Assembly: GCF_002899825.2 (NCBI RefSeq) | Contig: NZ_PPED02000003.1 | Coordinates: forward strand, 124,001 to 188,000 | Origin: Chryseobacterium phosphatilyticum | GTDB taxonomy: Bacteria > Bacteroidota > Bacteroidia > Flavobacteriales > Weeksellaceae | Direction of reading: 5' to 3' | DNA: 64,000 nucleotides | In this document: positions 34,731 to 43,439 of the stretch, piece after piece | How positions within the stretch are numbered: the stretch's first letter is position 1 | How the letters are laid out: every line of letters begins with the position of its first letter | The notes under the pieces: model-generated | Told to the model about the DNA's origin: nothing | Database searches by the model: none | The model's input: only the letters and a program-made list of their open reading frames with translations | Position numbers and translations under genes: made by a program

Positions 34731-36824
34731 ATGAAAAAGCTAAATATTGGAGTACTTGCCCTTTCGGGTATTGTATTTCTTACTTCGTGTGGTGCTACAA
34801 AAACTACAGGGACAGAGACAAAAACTGATGCTACATCTGCTGTAGAACCGGTAAAGAAAGAAGTGAAGGAAGAAGGGATCAATTTATCATATATGGATAC
34901 CAATGTCCGCCCACAGGATGATTTTTTTAGCTATGTGAATGGGAATTGGGTAAAAACCACTCAGATTCCTTCCGATAAGGCAAATTGGGGATCTTTCAAT
35001 GCATTGAGAGAGAATGTGGATGATGCTTCATTAGATATATTAAATAAAATTCTTACTGAGTCTTATTCAGCAGGTTCTGAAGGACAGAAGATCCAGAATT
35101 TATACGCTTCTTTCATGGATACTGCGAAAAGAAATGCAGAAGGTCTTGCTCCCATTAAAGGAGATCTTGCAAAAATTGATGCCATTAAAAATCTAAGTGA
35201 TCTTCAGAACTATCTTTTAGAAGCAACAAGATTGGGCGATAACTCTTTCTATGGATGGAGAGTAGGCGCTGATATGAAGAATTCTAAAATGAATGCTGTT
35301 TATCTTGGTGGTCCTGATCTTGGTTTAGGAAGAGATTATTACCAGAAAGTGAATGAGGCTAATACGAAGACTTTAGCAGAGTATCAGACCTATGTTGGGA
35401 AGCTATTCGGGGTCTTAGGATATAAAAATTCAATTCAGGCAGCACAAAATGTAGTGGATTTTGAAAAGCAACTGGCCAATTACTTATTGACCCTTGAACA
35501 GAACAGAGATGCTAATTTAAGATACAATCCGAAAAACGTATCAGAATTATCAGGACTGGTTAAAAATGTTGAGCTTGCCAAATATCTGAAAGAAGCCGGA
35601 GTAAATACTGACAGAGTGATCATAGGGGAGTTGAAGTACTACCAGAATATGGATCAGTTTATAACGCAGAAGAACCTTCCTCTATTAAAAGATTATTTGA
35701 AATATCATTTAATCAATGGTAATGCAAGCAACCTTGATGACAGTCTGGAACAAATCAGATTTGATTTTTACGCAAAATATTTACAGGGTCAGAAAGAACA
35801 ACGTCCGATGAACAAAAGAGGCTTAACTCTTGTGAATGGTGTTCTTGGTGAAGCTTTCGGAAAATTGTATGTTGAAAAATATTTTACTCCTGAAGCAAAA
35901 CAGCAGATGGAAACTTATATTGATTACCTTTTAAAATCATTTAAAAGTCATATCGCAAGTATCGACTGGATGTCTCCTGATACAAAAATAAAAGCTCAGG
36001 AAAAGTTATCCAAGTTTACCGTAAAAATTGCTTATCCTGATAAATGGAAGGATTATAGCCAATTAAAGGTAGAATCTCCAAAACAGGGAGCAACTTTATA
36101 TTCAAACCTTCAGAATGTTTCAGCATGGCAATATCAGAGAAGTCTGGATAAAGTAGGTAAGCCGGTTGATAAAACGGAATGGGGAATGTCCCCGCAAACG
36201 GTAAATGCTTACTATAGCGGATCTAATAACGAAATCGTATTCCCTGCGGCGATTCTTCAGCCTCCTTTCTATAATCCTAACGCTGATGCGGCAGTAAATT
36301 TCGGAGGTATTGGCGCCGTAATCGGTCATGAGATTTCTCACGGATTTGATGATAGCGGTTCGCGTTTTGATGGTGATGGAAACCTTAATAACTGGTGGAC
36401 AGATGGTGATCGTAAAAACTTTGACGCCAAAGTAGGACAGCTTGCCGCGCAATACAGCGCATATGAGCCTGTAAAAGGAAGTTTTGTAAACGGTAAATTT
36501 ACAAGTGGTGAGAACATTGGTGACCTTGGTGGAGTGGCAGTAGCTTATGATGCTCTTCAAATGTACCTGAAAGATAAAGGTAATCCGGGAAAAATCAGTG
36601 GATTCACTCAGGATCAGAGATTCTTTATGAGCTGGGCTACTGTTTGGAGAACTAAAGCGACAGATCAATATATGATCAACCAGGTAAAGACCGATCCACA
36701 CTCACCGGGAATGTACAGAGCATTCGGACCATTGGTGAATCAGGATTCGTTCATCAAAGCATTTGATATCAAACCTGGGGATAAAATGTATAAAGCTCCT
36801 GAGGACAGAATAAAAATTTGGTAG
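34731..36824 (+). CDS. M13 (neprilysin-like) metallopeptidase, lipoprotein form
   Basis: The 697-residue paralogue of the preceding gene has a lipobox (GIVFLTSCGATK) and a Thr/Lys-rich linker before the shared domain beginning INLSYMDTNVRPQDDFFSYVNGNWV. The zinc site is HEISH at 533-537 with ENIGDLGG after it, and it ends with the same YKAPEDRIKIW. Long identical stretches (e.g. KPVDKTEWGM, GKISGFTQDQRFF) show tandem duplication. The difference in anchoring predicts soluble versus membrane-bound partners with similar specificity. Confidence 0.95.
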   Translation: MKKLNIGVLALSGIVFLTSCGATKTTGTETKTDATSAVEPVKKEVKEEGINLSYMDTNVRPQDDFFSYVNGNWVKTTQIPSDKANWGSFNALRENVDDASLDILNKILTESYSAGSEGQKIQNLYASFMDTAKRNAEGLAPIKGDLAKIDAIKNLSDLQNYLLEATRLGDNSFYGWRVGADMKNSKMNAVYLGGPDLGLGRDYYQKVNEANTKTLAEYQTYVGKLFGVLGYKNSIQAAQNVVDFEKQLANYLLTLEQNRDANLRYNPKNVSELSGLVKNVELAKYLKEAGVNTDRVIIGELKYYQNMDQFITQKNLPLLKDYLKYHLINGNASNLDDSLEQIRFDFYAKYLQGQKEQRPMNKRGLTLVNGVLGEAFGKLYVEKYFTPEAKQQMETYIDYLLKSFKSHIASIDWMSPDTKIKAQEKLSKFTVKIAYPDKWKDYSQLKVESPKQGATLYSNLQNVSAWQYQRSLDKVGKPVDKTEWGMSPQTVNAYYSGSNNEIVFPAAILQPPFYNPNADAAVNFGGIGAVIGHEISHGFDDSGSRFDGDGNLNNWWTDGDRKNFDAKVGQLAAQYSAYEPVKGSFVNGKFTSGENIGDLGGVAVAYDALQMYLKDKGNPGKISGFTQDQRFFMSWATVWRTKATDQYMINQVKTDPHSPGMYRAFGPLVNQDSFIKAFDIKPGDKMYKAPEDRIKIW

Positions 36825-36850
36825 TTTTGCCAAAAAATTGTTAGAAAAGA

Positions 36851-36891
36851 AAGAATCCATCTCACTTTTAGTTGAGATGGATTCTTTTTTT
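36851..36891. terminator. Strong bidirectional terminator hairpin
   Basis: A 14-bp stem (AAGAATCCATCTCA) with an 8-nt loop and T7 tail, between the second M13 gene and the convergent gene ending at 36890. Confidence 0.85.
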
Positions 36892-37936
36892 AATAGGCTT
36901 TTTTATAGTTCCTGAGAACGAAATTTATTCCGGTTTGTATAATATCACCCATAGTTTTACAATACTTGAAATTAACATCGTAGGTGAGTTTTTGTAACGC
37001 TGTCTTTAGTTCTGTAACATGAGCTTCCGGTGCGATATTGTCTGTTTTCATGATAGAAATAAGCTCATCAAACCTGTTTTTGCTGCTGGTCACTCTTTTT
37101 ACAATTTGCGAACGTACTTCCTTACGGTACTGTTCAATAGAACTGGGCTTCAGTTTCTCCATGACCATTTTTACCATTTGATTGTTTTCCTTGAAATATT
37201 GGGGAAGATAAACCTTCAAATTCCCTTCATAAGTTTGCTGATCAAAATCGATAGGACGAATTCTGTAGATAACCTGGTCGAAATCGTGTATGGGAATAAC
37301 CACATAATTATAAGAACGCATATCACCCAGGAGGCCAATGAGGCAACGCTCATTGAATTTTACGAATTCCTTGGAAATCTGTGCTTTTTCCAAATCTGTA
37401 CAGTTGAAGAGGTGTTTCTGAATAAAAACATCTCCCGGAATTCCTAGAATATGTTCTTCGATCAACGTGTTTTTGTAAATCAGAAAGTTAATCCGGTTGG
37501 GAGAAAGCAGATCTTCAAGCTCCAGTCCATATATTCGGGAAGCATCCGCCTGTTTGATGTAAAAATTAGTATAATTATCGTTCAGAATATTTCTGACCCG
37601 AACCCGGAAAGGTTTAGAGTTTCCAAAGGTGCAAAAATCGATTGTGTCTACTTTCAGATAGGGTAAAGTAGCGGTATCTCCATCGGAATGAAGAAGGGTG
37701 TAAATTTTATTTAAATTAGCCTCAATTTCTTTAAATTCATATTCAGGATACATTACTCCAAGCCACAAAGTATCTTTACCATCCTTATCAAGAATATTCA
37801 CACTGTCGCTAAACCTTAAGAGGTCTTCATACAAAAACCGAATCTCGGTTGTTCTGTTATATTTTTCCAGATATTGCTGTAATGCTTCTGAAACCGGGAA
37901 TATTGGCTTTCTAAACGCTATTTTTACATCTTTCAT
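36890..37936 (-). CDS. Protein of unknown function with kinase-like motifs, divergent from tssB
   Basis: The 348-residue soluble protein is not one I can name. Its middle resembles a protein-kinase fold: a Lys strand (NFYIKQADASRI, Lys128), a Glu helix (LIEEHILGIPG, Glu160/161), a catalytic-loop-like GDMRSYNYVV (Asp205, Asn210) and a DFD-like metal segment RPIDFDQQ (Asp230). The C-terminal 110 residues are helical and charged. These resemblances are my inference and could be coincidental. It shares a 356-bp promoter region with the type VI sheath genes, so a link to that system is possible. Confidence 0.6.
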   Translation of the reverse strand: MKDVKIAFRKPIFPVSEALQQYLEKYNRTTEIRFLYEDLLRFSDSVNILDKDGKDTLWLGVMYPEYEFKEIEANLNKIYTLLHSDGDTATLPYLKVDTIDFCTFGNSKPFRVRVRNILNDNYTNFYIKQADASRIYGLELEDLLSPNRINFLIYKNTLIEEHILGIPGDVFIQKHLFNCTDLEKAQISKEFVKFNERCLIGLLGDMRSYNYVVIPIHDFDQVIYRIRPIDFDQQTYEGNLKVYLPQYFKENNQMVKMVMEKLKPSSIEQYRKEVRSQIVKRVTSSKNRFDELISIMKTDNIAPEAHVTELKTALQKLTYDVNFKYCKTMGDIIQTGINFVLRNYKKAY

Positions 37937-38292
37937 GACCCTCTTTACTTTGTTTAAATATAAAGAATATTTTTTCTTGACGTCGGAGGAAATCGTATTT
38001 TAACATTCGTTTGGTGTTTCTCTATAAGAGTAAAGCATTCAAAAATTGTATTTTATTTTTTTATGATTTATTTTATTTATTTTTTCATAGCTTAGTGATA
38101 TCGTAAGTGAGTGATTTTATGATGAATAATTACAGGTGAATCTAAGCAACCGAAGAAAAATTCTTGACAAAATTTTGTATGTTATAGTTTTTTTTTAAAT
38201 TTAAACGCTGGATTGGTAATTTATTTCATTCGTTTGTAAATTATTCAAAAACAGATATTAACCAGAATAAGAAATCTCAAAATAATAATAAT
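37937..38292. other. Divergent intergenic region upstream of tssB
   Basis: This 356-bp stretch is very AT-rich, with a low-complexity TTTATTT block near 38045-38090. I find no exact TAnnTTTG box; a 7-of-8 match (TTCGTTTG) lies at 38229-38236. No ORF or stable hairpin was seen. Confidence 0.4.
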
Positions 38293-38739
38293 ATGGCAAT
38301 GTTTAATTATGGTGTTGGCGGAAACGAGGTAAAAGTAGACGCTAATGAAGCAATTCAGGAAATACAAGAAAATAAATCACTGATAGTAAGCCAACTTACA
38401 ACAGAAGAATCGTACACTCCTGAAATTGTGACAGGATTAAAAACAGTGGAAGACGTTTTCAAACACTTTCAACCTTCTATAGCAGTACAGCACGAAACTG
38501 AAGATGGAAGCCTGGTTGAAGAGGAATTCCGTTTTCAAAATCTTGGAGACTTTACTCCTAAAAGCCTTACTCAAAAATCAGATTACCTTCAGCAATTGAG
38601 TATGGAACAGGAGCAGTACAACAAAATTGTACGCCAGCTGAAAACCAATAAAATTCTACGCAATATGCTGGAAAACGATCAGACAAGAGCTGCGTTCATA
38701 GAAGTATTGAAAGAAGTGGCACAAGAACTTGAAAAATAA
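38293..38739 (+). CDS. tssB: Type VI secretion contractile sheath small subunit (Bacteroidota T6SS-iii)
   Basis: The 148-residue protein begins MAMFNYGVGGNEVKVDANEAIQEI and contains SLIVSQLTTEESYTPEIVTGLKTVEDVFKHFQPSI plus FRFQNLGDFTPKSL, matching TssB of the Bacteroidota subtype. With TssC it forms the contractile sheath that drives the inner tube. It is 20 bp upstream of tssC. The other T6SS genes (hcp, tssE-G, tssK, clpV, vgrG) are not in the window. Confidence 0.88.
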   Translation: MAMFNYGVGGNEVKVDANEAIQEIQENKSLIVSQLTTEESYTPEIVTGLKTVEDVFKHFQPSIAVQHETEDGSLVEEEFRFQNLGDFTPKSLTQKSDYLQQLSMEQEQYNKIVRQLKTNKILRNMLENDQTRAAFIEVLKEVAQELEK

Positions 38740-38759
38740 TTAAAGACTTAAATCAAATC

Positions 38760-40121
38760 ATGGATAGCAAATTACAGGCACAAGAAAGCCAGCAGCAGGG
38801 GCAGCAGCAACATTCAGGGCAACCGAAAGGCAACCCGCTTGCAGAGCTCAATAAAATGGGAGGATTTGGCTTTGTTGAATCCGTCGTAGACGGTATTGCC
38901 AATATGAACCCAACAAGAAAGGCAAGAAAAGAAATCTTCCTGAACGATGGTAATAAATCAGACGAAAGAAAAGAACTTCTTCAGAAGATCAATCTTTGGG
39001 TAAGCCTTTTAGAAGGGAATGAACCAGCAGATAAAATGGCTGATACGTGCAAAACCAAAGCACAACAAGCTGATCAGAATCTTAAAACAAACTTGAAAAA
39101 TACACTGGATGCCGTTCGTATGTTGGAAACCAACTACAGAACTGTAGCCCAATTCTATAAAAATACAGAATTGGATAAAGTGGATAATGTAAGTATTGTG
39201 AATGCAAGTCTGGATCAGGTTTCAGATTTAGATAATCCTTTATTTATCGATGCCATTTCTGAGGAATTTAAAAATTATTACGATCGTTTGGACCTTAGAG
39301 ATAACTATTCAATCCTTGCGATCCCTGGATATTTAGGATCTAATAAAGTAATCGAGAAATGGGCAAAGATCTGTAACGAGAATAAAGTAATGATGGTTAC
39401 TGACTTCGCAAACCTTGATAAACCGGATGACGTGGTAGACTTATTCCACTCAGCAAACCTTACAGGAGGTGAACTTCACAGAAGTAATGTGATTATGACT
39501 TGTAACTGGCTGGTGGGAAGAGGAAAAGCTGAAGAAGTTGGGGAAGAAGAAAACGTAGAACTTCCTCCTTCCACTTCATTAGCAGGAAAAATCCATAAAA
39601 CATTGATGTCTCAGGTAGCTGCCGGTAAAAAACATGGTAATATCAATGAAGTAGATGCTGTTAAATTCGAATTGAAGAAAAGTGAAATTTCTCAGTTAGA
39701 AAAAATGGGTCTTGTTCCAATGGTAAATGAATACGGAAAAATTATGGCTTTCTCTGCGAAAACATTATTTACCGGTGACAATATTGGTCTTCAGACATAT
39801 TCCGTAGTTCGTGTATTCGACTATGTGACTAAAGTATTATTGGACTTCCTGAACAGAAGAGCTTTCGAAAACTGGAATGCTAAAAACGAAGACGATCTGA
39901 GAAGACAAATCGTAACATTCCTGGATAATATCAAAGGCCCGGATAAACTGATTGAGAAATTTAAGATTGTTCGTTTTGAGCAGGATAGAGTAAATAAAGA
40001 TCGAGTATGGCTTGATATCCGTATGACTCCTTATTTCCCAACAAAAAGTTTTGTTATTAAACTAGACGGACACAAGGGAGATGATGGTAATGAATGGGAT
40101 GCCGAGTATGCTCAGGAATAA
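38760..40121 (+). CDS. tssC: Type VI secretion contractile sheath large subunit (Bacteroidota T6SS-iii)
   Basis: The 453-residue protein has a Gln-rich N-terminus followed by the TssC/DUF5458 pattern: NPLAELNKMGGFGFVESVVDGIANMNPTRKARKEIFL, YYDRLDLRDNYSILAIPGYLGSNKVI and the C-terminal RMTPYFPTKSFVIKLDGHKGDDGNEWDAEYAQE. It co-assembles with TssB. The pair ends at a strong terminator, so the transcript carries only these two genes. Length is normal. Confidence 0.9.
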   Translation: MDSKLQAQESQQQGQQQHSGQPKGNPLAELNKMGGFGFVESVVDGIANMNPTRKARKEIFLNDGNKSDERKELLQKINLWVSLLEGNEPADKMADTCKTKAQQADQNLKTNLKNTLDAVRMLETNYRTVAQFYKNTELDKVDNVSIVNASLDQVSDLDNPLFIDAISEEFKNYYDRLDLRDNYSILAIPGYLGSNKVIEKWAKICNENKVMMVTDFANLDKPDDVVDLFHSANLTGGELHRSNVIMTCNWLVGRGKAEEVGEEENVELPPSTSLAGKIHKTLMSQVAAGKKHGNINEVDAVKFELKKSEISQLEKMGLVPMVNEYGKIMAFSAKTLFTGDNIGLQTYSVVRVFDYVTKVLLDFLNRRAFENWNAKNEDDLRRQIVTFLDNIKGPDKLIEKFKIVRFEQDRVNKDRVWLDIRMTPYFPTKSFVIKLDGHKGDDGNEWDAEYAQE

Positions 40122-40145
40122 AAAAAACTACTTTTAATAAAAAAA

Positions 40146-40172
40146 CCGATGCAATTTTACATCGGTTTTTTT
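40146..40172 (+). terminator. Rho-independent terminator after tssC
   Basis: CCGATG / CATCGG stem with an 8-nt loop and T7 tail. Confidence 0.85.
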
Positions 40173-40198
40173 CTACCAATACACCTATGAATATTAAA

Positions 40199-40666
40199 AT
40201 GAACAAAAAACTTTTCATTGGATTGCCGGTTTTACTAATGGCTTTTTTGATGAGTTGTGAAAAAAAATACCAAAGTCCCGGCCATTACGAAGAAGATCTT
40301 TTTGCTGATGAACGACAAGAAGGAAAAGCCTATATCATGAACCGGGAAGAATGTTTTGATGGAAGCGAGCTCGTTATAGCCGGATCGGGAGTGAAATTGA
40401 CCGACAGTTCGAAAGGGCGGGGAAGAAGCTTTTTTATCTATAAAGTAAACTCCGGTAAAGTATTAAAAACAGTAAGAGACTCTACAGTGGACTTTCCTAT
40501 GCAATTTTTGTCTCTTCAAAGATTGAAATTAAAAGGCCATGGTGATGATTCAATATATGTTTACCTCAAACAATTAAAGGGGTATCGTTTTATTGCCAAG
40601 GATAAGAATCTTAAATATCAGTGGTTAAAAGCAGCACCTGTATATTCTGTGAAAGCTGATAAATAA
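40199..40666 (+). CDS. Predicted lipoprotein of unknown function
   Basis: The ATG at 40199 gives 155 residues (an in-frame ATG at 40187 would add four) with a lipoprotein signal LFIGLPVLLMAFLMSC. The mature part is small, mixed charge, with FADERQEGKAYIMNREECFDGSELVIAGSGVKLTDSS and a beta-rich C-terminus. I do not recognise a family. It follows the tssBC terminator and may be an independent unit just upstream of mutY; a T6SS role is not indicated. Confidence 0.7.
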   Translation: MNKKLFIGLPVLLMAFLMSCEKKYQSPGHYEEDLFADERQEGKAYIMNREECFDGSELVIAGSGVKLTDSSKGRGRSFFIYKVNSGKVLKTVRDSTVDFPMQFLSLQRLKLKGHGDDSIYVYLKQLKGYRFIAKDKNLKYQWLKAAPVYSVKADK

Positions 40667-40670
40667 ATTT

Positions 40671-40678
40671 TATCTTTG
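40671..40678 (+). promoter_or_regulatory. TAnnTTTG -7 promoter box (TATCTTTG) for mutY
   Basis: Exact consensus just after the preceding stop codon, with a predicted start of transcription near 40684 and a leader of about 40 nt to the GTG. Confidence 0.5.
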
Positions 40679-40722
40679 CAAATCCTACTCAGCATGATAT
40701 AGTGAAATTATAAATATTATTC

Positions 40723-41799
40723 GTGCGGGAAGAAGCATATCATAAAAAGCTAAACAAAAATTTTTTGGAGAAGGATAACACAAATTCAGACTTTCTACAT
40801 GTAGGTAATAAAATACTGGATTGGTATAAAAATAATGCAAGGGATCTGCCTTTCAGACAGACAAAAGATCCTTATAAAATCTGGATCTGTGAAATTGTTT
40901 TTCAACAGACAAGGATTGCTCAGGGATTAAATCATTATAATAATTTTATTAAAAGATTTCCAGATGTGAAAACTTTGGCTGAAGCTGAAGAAAACGAAGT
41001 TTTACTCTATTGGAAAGGTCTGGGCTATTACTCCAGAGCAATTAATATTCATATCGCTGCTCAGCAGATTATGAACGATTATCAGGGTGTTTTTCCTGCA
41101 CAGTATGAAGAAATTCTGAAATTGAAAGGTGTGGGTAAATACACTGCTGCTGCCGTGTCAAGCATTTGCTTTGGAGGAAAAATGCCGGCTGTTGACGGTA
41201 ACTTTTACCGTGTTCTGAGCCGCCTTTTTGCTGATAATTTTGATATTTCAAACTCCAGAGCTTTTACCTACTTTTCAGAACTGGCAACATTAGTGATACC
41301 CGATAATGTGGGAGATTTTAACCAGGCGATGATGGACATTGGCTCTGAAATATGTAAACCCAAAAATCCTTTATGTGGTGAATGCCCGGTTAACGATGAT
41401 TGTCTGGCTTTTTCCATGCAGAAAGTTTCAGAATATCCTGTAAAAACAAAAAAAGTAAAGGCAGAAAACCTTGCCTTAACTTATTACTTTGTGCACAAAA
41501 ACGGAAAATTTTTGATCCGTCAGAGAAAAGATGATTTTATCTGGAAAAAATTATTTGAATTTCCAACTGCTATTCCTGTTGAAATGGAATCTTTTATTAC
41601 CAGTTCAAGGACCATTAACCATAAACTGACCCACAAGAACTTAAGCGTTGAAATTTTTAATGTTGAGGTGAGTTCAGAAATACTATGGAATGATTTTATT
41701 GCTGAAAATCAGTACCTCATTACTGATGTTGAAGGCTCTCATGAAAAATCGTTTCCAAAGCCTCTGGAAAATTACATCCAAAACTCTCTGAAAGACTGA
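40723..41799 (+). CDS. mutY: A/G-specific adenine DNA glycosylase
   Basis: MutY removes adenine opposite 8-oxoguanine. The 358-residue protein has the helix-hairpin-helix region LKGVGKYTAAAVSSICFGGKMPAVDGN with catalytic Asp, an N-terminal FQQTRIAQGLNHYNNFIKRFP, and a 4Fe-4S loop (CKPKNPLCGECPVNDDC). The C-terminal NUDIX-like domain (about 240-355) reads the 8-oxoG strand. The first in-frame ATG is far inside the HhH domain, and a stop lies at 40711, so translation must use GTG at 40723 (or TTG at 40765). It is close to gldD. Confidence 0.93.
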   Translation: MREEAYHKKLNKNFLEKDNTNSDFLHVGNKILDWYKNNARDLPFRQTKDPYKIWICEIVFQQTRIAQGLNHYNNFIKRFPDVKTLAEAEENEVLLYWKGLGYYSRAINIHIAAQQIMNDYQGVFPAQYEEILKLKGVGKYTAAAVSSICFGGKMPAVDGNFYRVLSRLFADNFDISNSRAFTYFSELATLVIPDNVGDFNQAMMDIGSEICKPKNPLCGECPVNDDCLAFSMQKVSEYPVKTKKVKAENLALTYYFVHKNGKFLIRQRKDDFIWKKLFEFPTAIPVEMESFITSSRTINHKLTHKNLSVEIFNVEVSSEILWNDFIAENQYLITDVEGSHEKSFPKPLENYIQNSLKD

Positions 41800-41831
41800 A
41801 ATTTGTCTTCCGAAATCTAAAATCTAATTTG

Positions 41832-41839
41832 TACTTTTG
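41832..41839 (+). promoter_or_regulatory. TAnnTTTG -7 promoter box (TACTTTTG) for gldD
   Basis: Exact consensus ending only 4 nt before the gldD ATG, predicting a leaderless transcript. Confidence 0.55.
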
Positions 41840-41843
41840 CAAA

Positions 41844-42401
41844 ATGATAAAAAAGGTCATTTTTATTTTTGTATCGCTACTTTTAATTTCTTGTGGAAAA
41901 GATTCTGTCCCGAAACCTTACGGAGAATTGCGTTTAGAATATCCAGCACCAAGATACCAAAAGTTTGAAAACAACTGTGCCTATACTTTCGAATATTCAG
42001 ATTTTGCTACTATAACAGCAGCCAAAAAACCTTGTTGGTATTATTTGAATTATCCTCAAATGAAAGCTAAAGTTTTTGTTACTTATTATCCGATACAGAA
42101 TGACTTTGCAGAACACATTAAAGAAGCCGAAAAAATGGTATATGAGCATACTATTAAGGCCAGTTCTATAGATACAAAGTCTTTTGAATACCCCGAAAAA
42201 AAGGTGTATGGGAATTTTTATGAGTTGAAAGGACAGAGTGCTTCTAATCTTCAGTTTTACATTACAGACAGTACGAAACATTTCGTAACTGCTTATTTAT
42301 ACTTTAATACGAGACCGAAACCGGACTCTCTGGCCCCTGCTGTGAACTATATCAAAAATGATATGAAGCACCTGCTGGATTCTTTTGAATGGAAAAAATA
42401 A
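41844..42401 (+). CDS. gldD: Gliding motility lipoprotein GldD
   Basis: The ATG at 41844 gives 185 residues with a lipobox (IFVSLLLISCGKD). The mature protein matches GldD: KPYGELRLEYPAPRYQKFENNCAYTFEYSDFA, KPCWYYLNYPQMKAKVFVTYYPI and KSFEYPEKKVYGNFYELKGQSASNLQFYITDSTKHFVTAYLYF. In Flavobacteriia GldD is required for gliding and T9SS function, and is kept even in non-gliding Chryseobacterium. It lies 45 bp after mutY; ssb and gldE, often between them in Flavobacterium, are absent here. Confidence 0.92.
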   Translation: MIKKVIFIFVSLLLISCGKDSVPKPYGELRLEYPAPRYQKFENNCAYTFEYSDFATITAAKKPCWYYLNYPQMKAKVFVTYYPIQNDFAEHIKEAEKMVYEHTIKASSIDTKSFEYPEKKVYGNFYELKGQSASNLQFYITDSTKHFVTAYLYFNTRPKPDSLAPAVNYIKNDMKHLLDSFEWKK

Positions 42402-42428
42402 TTACTTTTAATATACATTGAAAAATAT

Positions 42429-43352
42429 ATGAAACTTTTAGTTGTAGGAAGTGTTGCATTTGATGCAATTGAAACACCATTTGGTAAAACGGATAAAATT
42501 TTAGGCGGAGCTGCCACTTATATTGGAATCACTTCATCTATTTTAGGCGTTAAATCCGGTATTGTTTCTGTAGTTGGAGGAGACTTTCCACAGGAACATC
42601 TTGATATGTTCACAAACAGAGAAGTAAATATCGAAGGAATTGAAATTGTAAAAGAAGGGAAAACTTTCTTCTGGTCCGGAAGATATCATAATGATTTGAA
42701 TACCAGAGATACGTTGGCGACAGAAGTAAACGTATTGGAGAACTTTGATCCTAAAATCCCGGATTCAATGCAGGATGCTGAAATTTTATTACTTGGTAAC
42801 CTACACCCCGGAGTTCAGTTATCCGTATTGGAAAAAATGAACAAACGTCCTAAACTGGTGATCCTTGATACGATGAACTTCTGGATGGATTGTGCATGGG
42901 ATATTTTGATGGATATGATTGCTAAAACTGATGTAATTACTATCAATGATGAAGAAGCAAGACAACTTTCAGGAGAATATTCTCTGGTAAAAGCTGCTAA
43001 GAAAATCCACACCATGGGACCTGAATTTGTGATCATCAAAAAAGGAGAACACGGAGCTTTGCTTTTCCACGATGGTAAAGTATTTGCTATTCCGGCACTT
43101 CCTTTAGAAGATGTTTTTGATCCGACCGGTGCAGGAGACACTTTTGCAGGAGGTTTCGCAGCCTATCTTGCTAAAAAAGGTAAAATTGATTTTGATACCA
43201 TGAAATCTGCTCTGATTGTAGGATCTGCAATGGCCTCTTTCACGGTAGAAAAATTCGGAACTCAAAGAATTGAAGAAGTAAACGAATCAGATATGTTCAG
43301 CAGATTAAGACAATTTAAAGAATTGACGACATTTGATATCGAACTGCAGTAA
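42429..43352 (+). CDS. PfkB-family carbohydrate/nucleoside kinase
   Basis: The 307-residue protein has the ribokinase fold: VVGSVAFDAIETPFGKTDKILGGAATYIG at the N-terminus (GG hinge at 26-27) and the PfkB signature DPTGAGDTFAGG at 231-242 with catalytic Asp237. Such enzymes phosphorylate sugars, nucleosides or related alcohols using ATP. The sequence does not reveal the substrate. It starts 27 bp after gldD and may be co-transcribed with it. Confidence 0.88.
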   Translation: MKLLVVGSVAFDAIETPFGKTDKILGGAATYIGITSSILGVKSGIVSVVGGDFPQEHLDMFTNREVNIEGIEIVKEGKTFFWSGRYHNDLNTRDTLATEVNVLENFDPKIPDSMQDAEILLLGNLHPGVQLSVLEKMNKRPKLVILDTMNFWMDCAWDILMDMIAKTDVITINDEEARQLSGEYSLVKAAKKIHTMGPEFVIIKKGEHGALLFHDGKVFAIPALPLEDVFDPTGAGDTFAGGFAAYLAKKGKIDFDTMKSALIVGSAMASFTVEKFGTQRIEEVNESDMFSRLRQFKELTTFDIELQ

Positions 43353-43410
43353 ATAAGTCTTTTTAAGAAATATTTATAATAAAAAATTGAGTAAAATTCG
43401 TTAAGAATTC

Positions 43411-43418
43411 TAAATTTG
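43411..43418 (+). promoter_or_regulatory. Bacteroidota promoter (TTG, 21-bp spacer, TAAATTTG) for the SurA-like gene
   Basis: Exact -7 box with TTG at 43387-43389; leader of about 15 nt. Confidence 0.55.
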
Positions 43419-43439
43419 CAACTTGTTTAAAATAGTAAA

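Noticed and set aside
36120..36701. A 193-residue minus-strand open frame
   Set aside because: It lies antisense within the second M13 peptidase gene, whose frame has all catalytic motifs; composition is that of a shadow frame.
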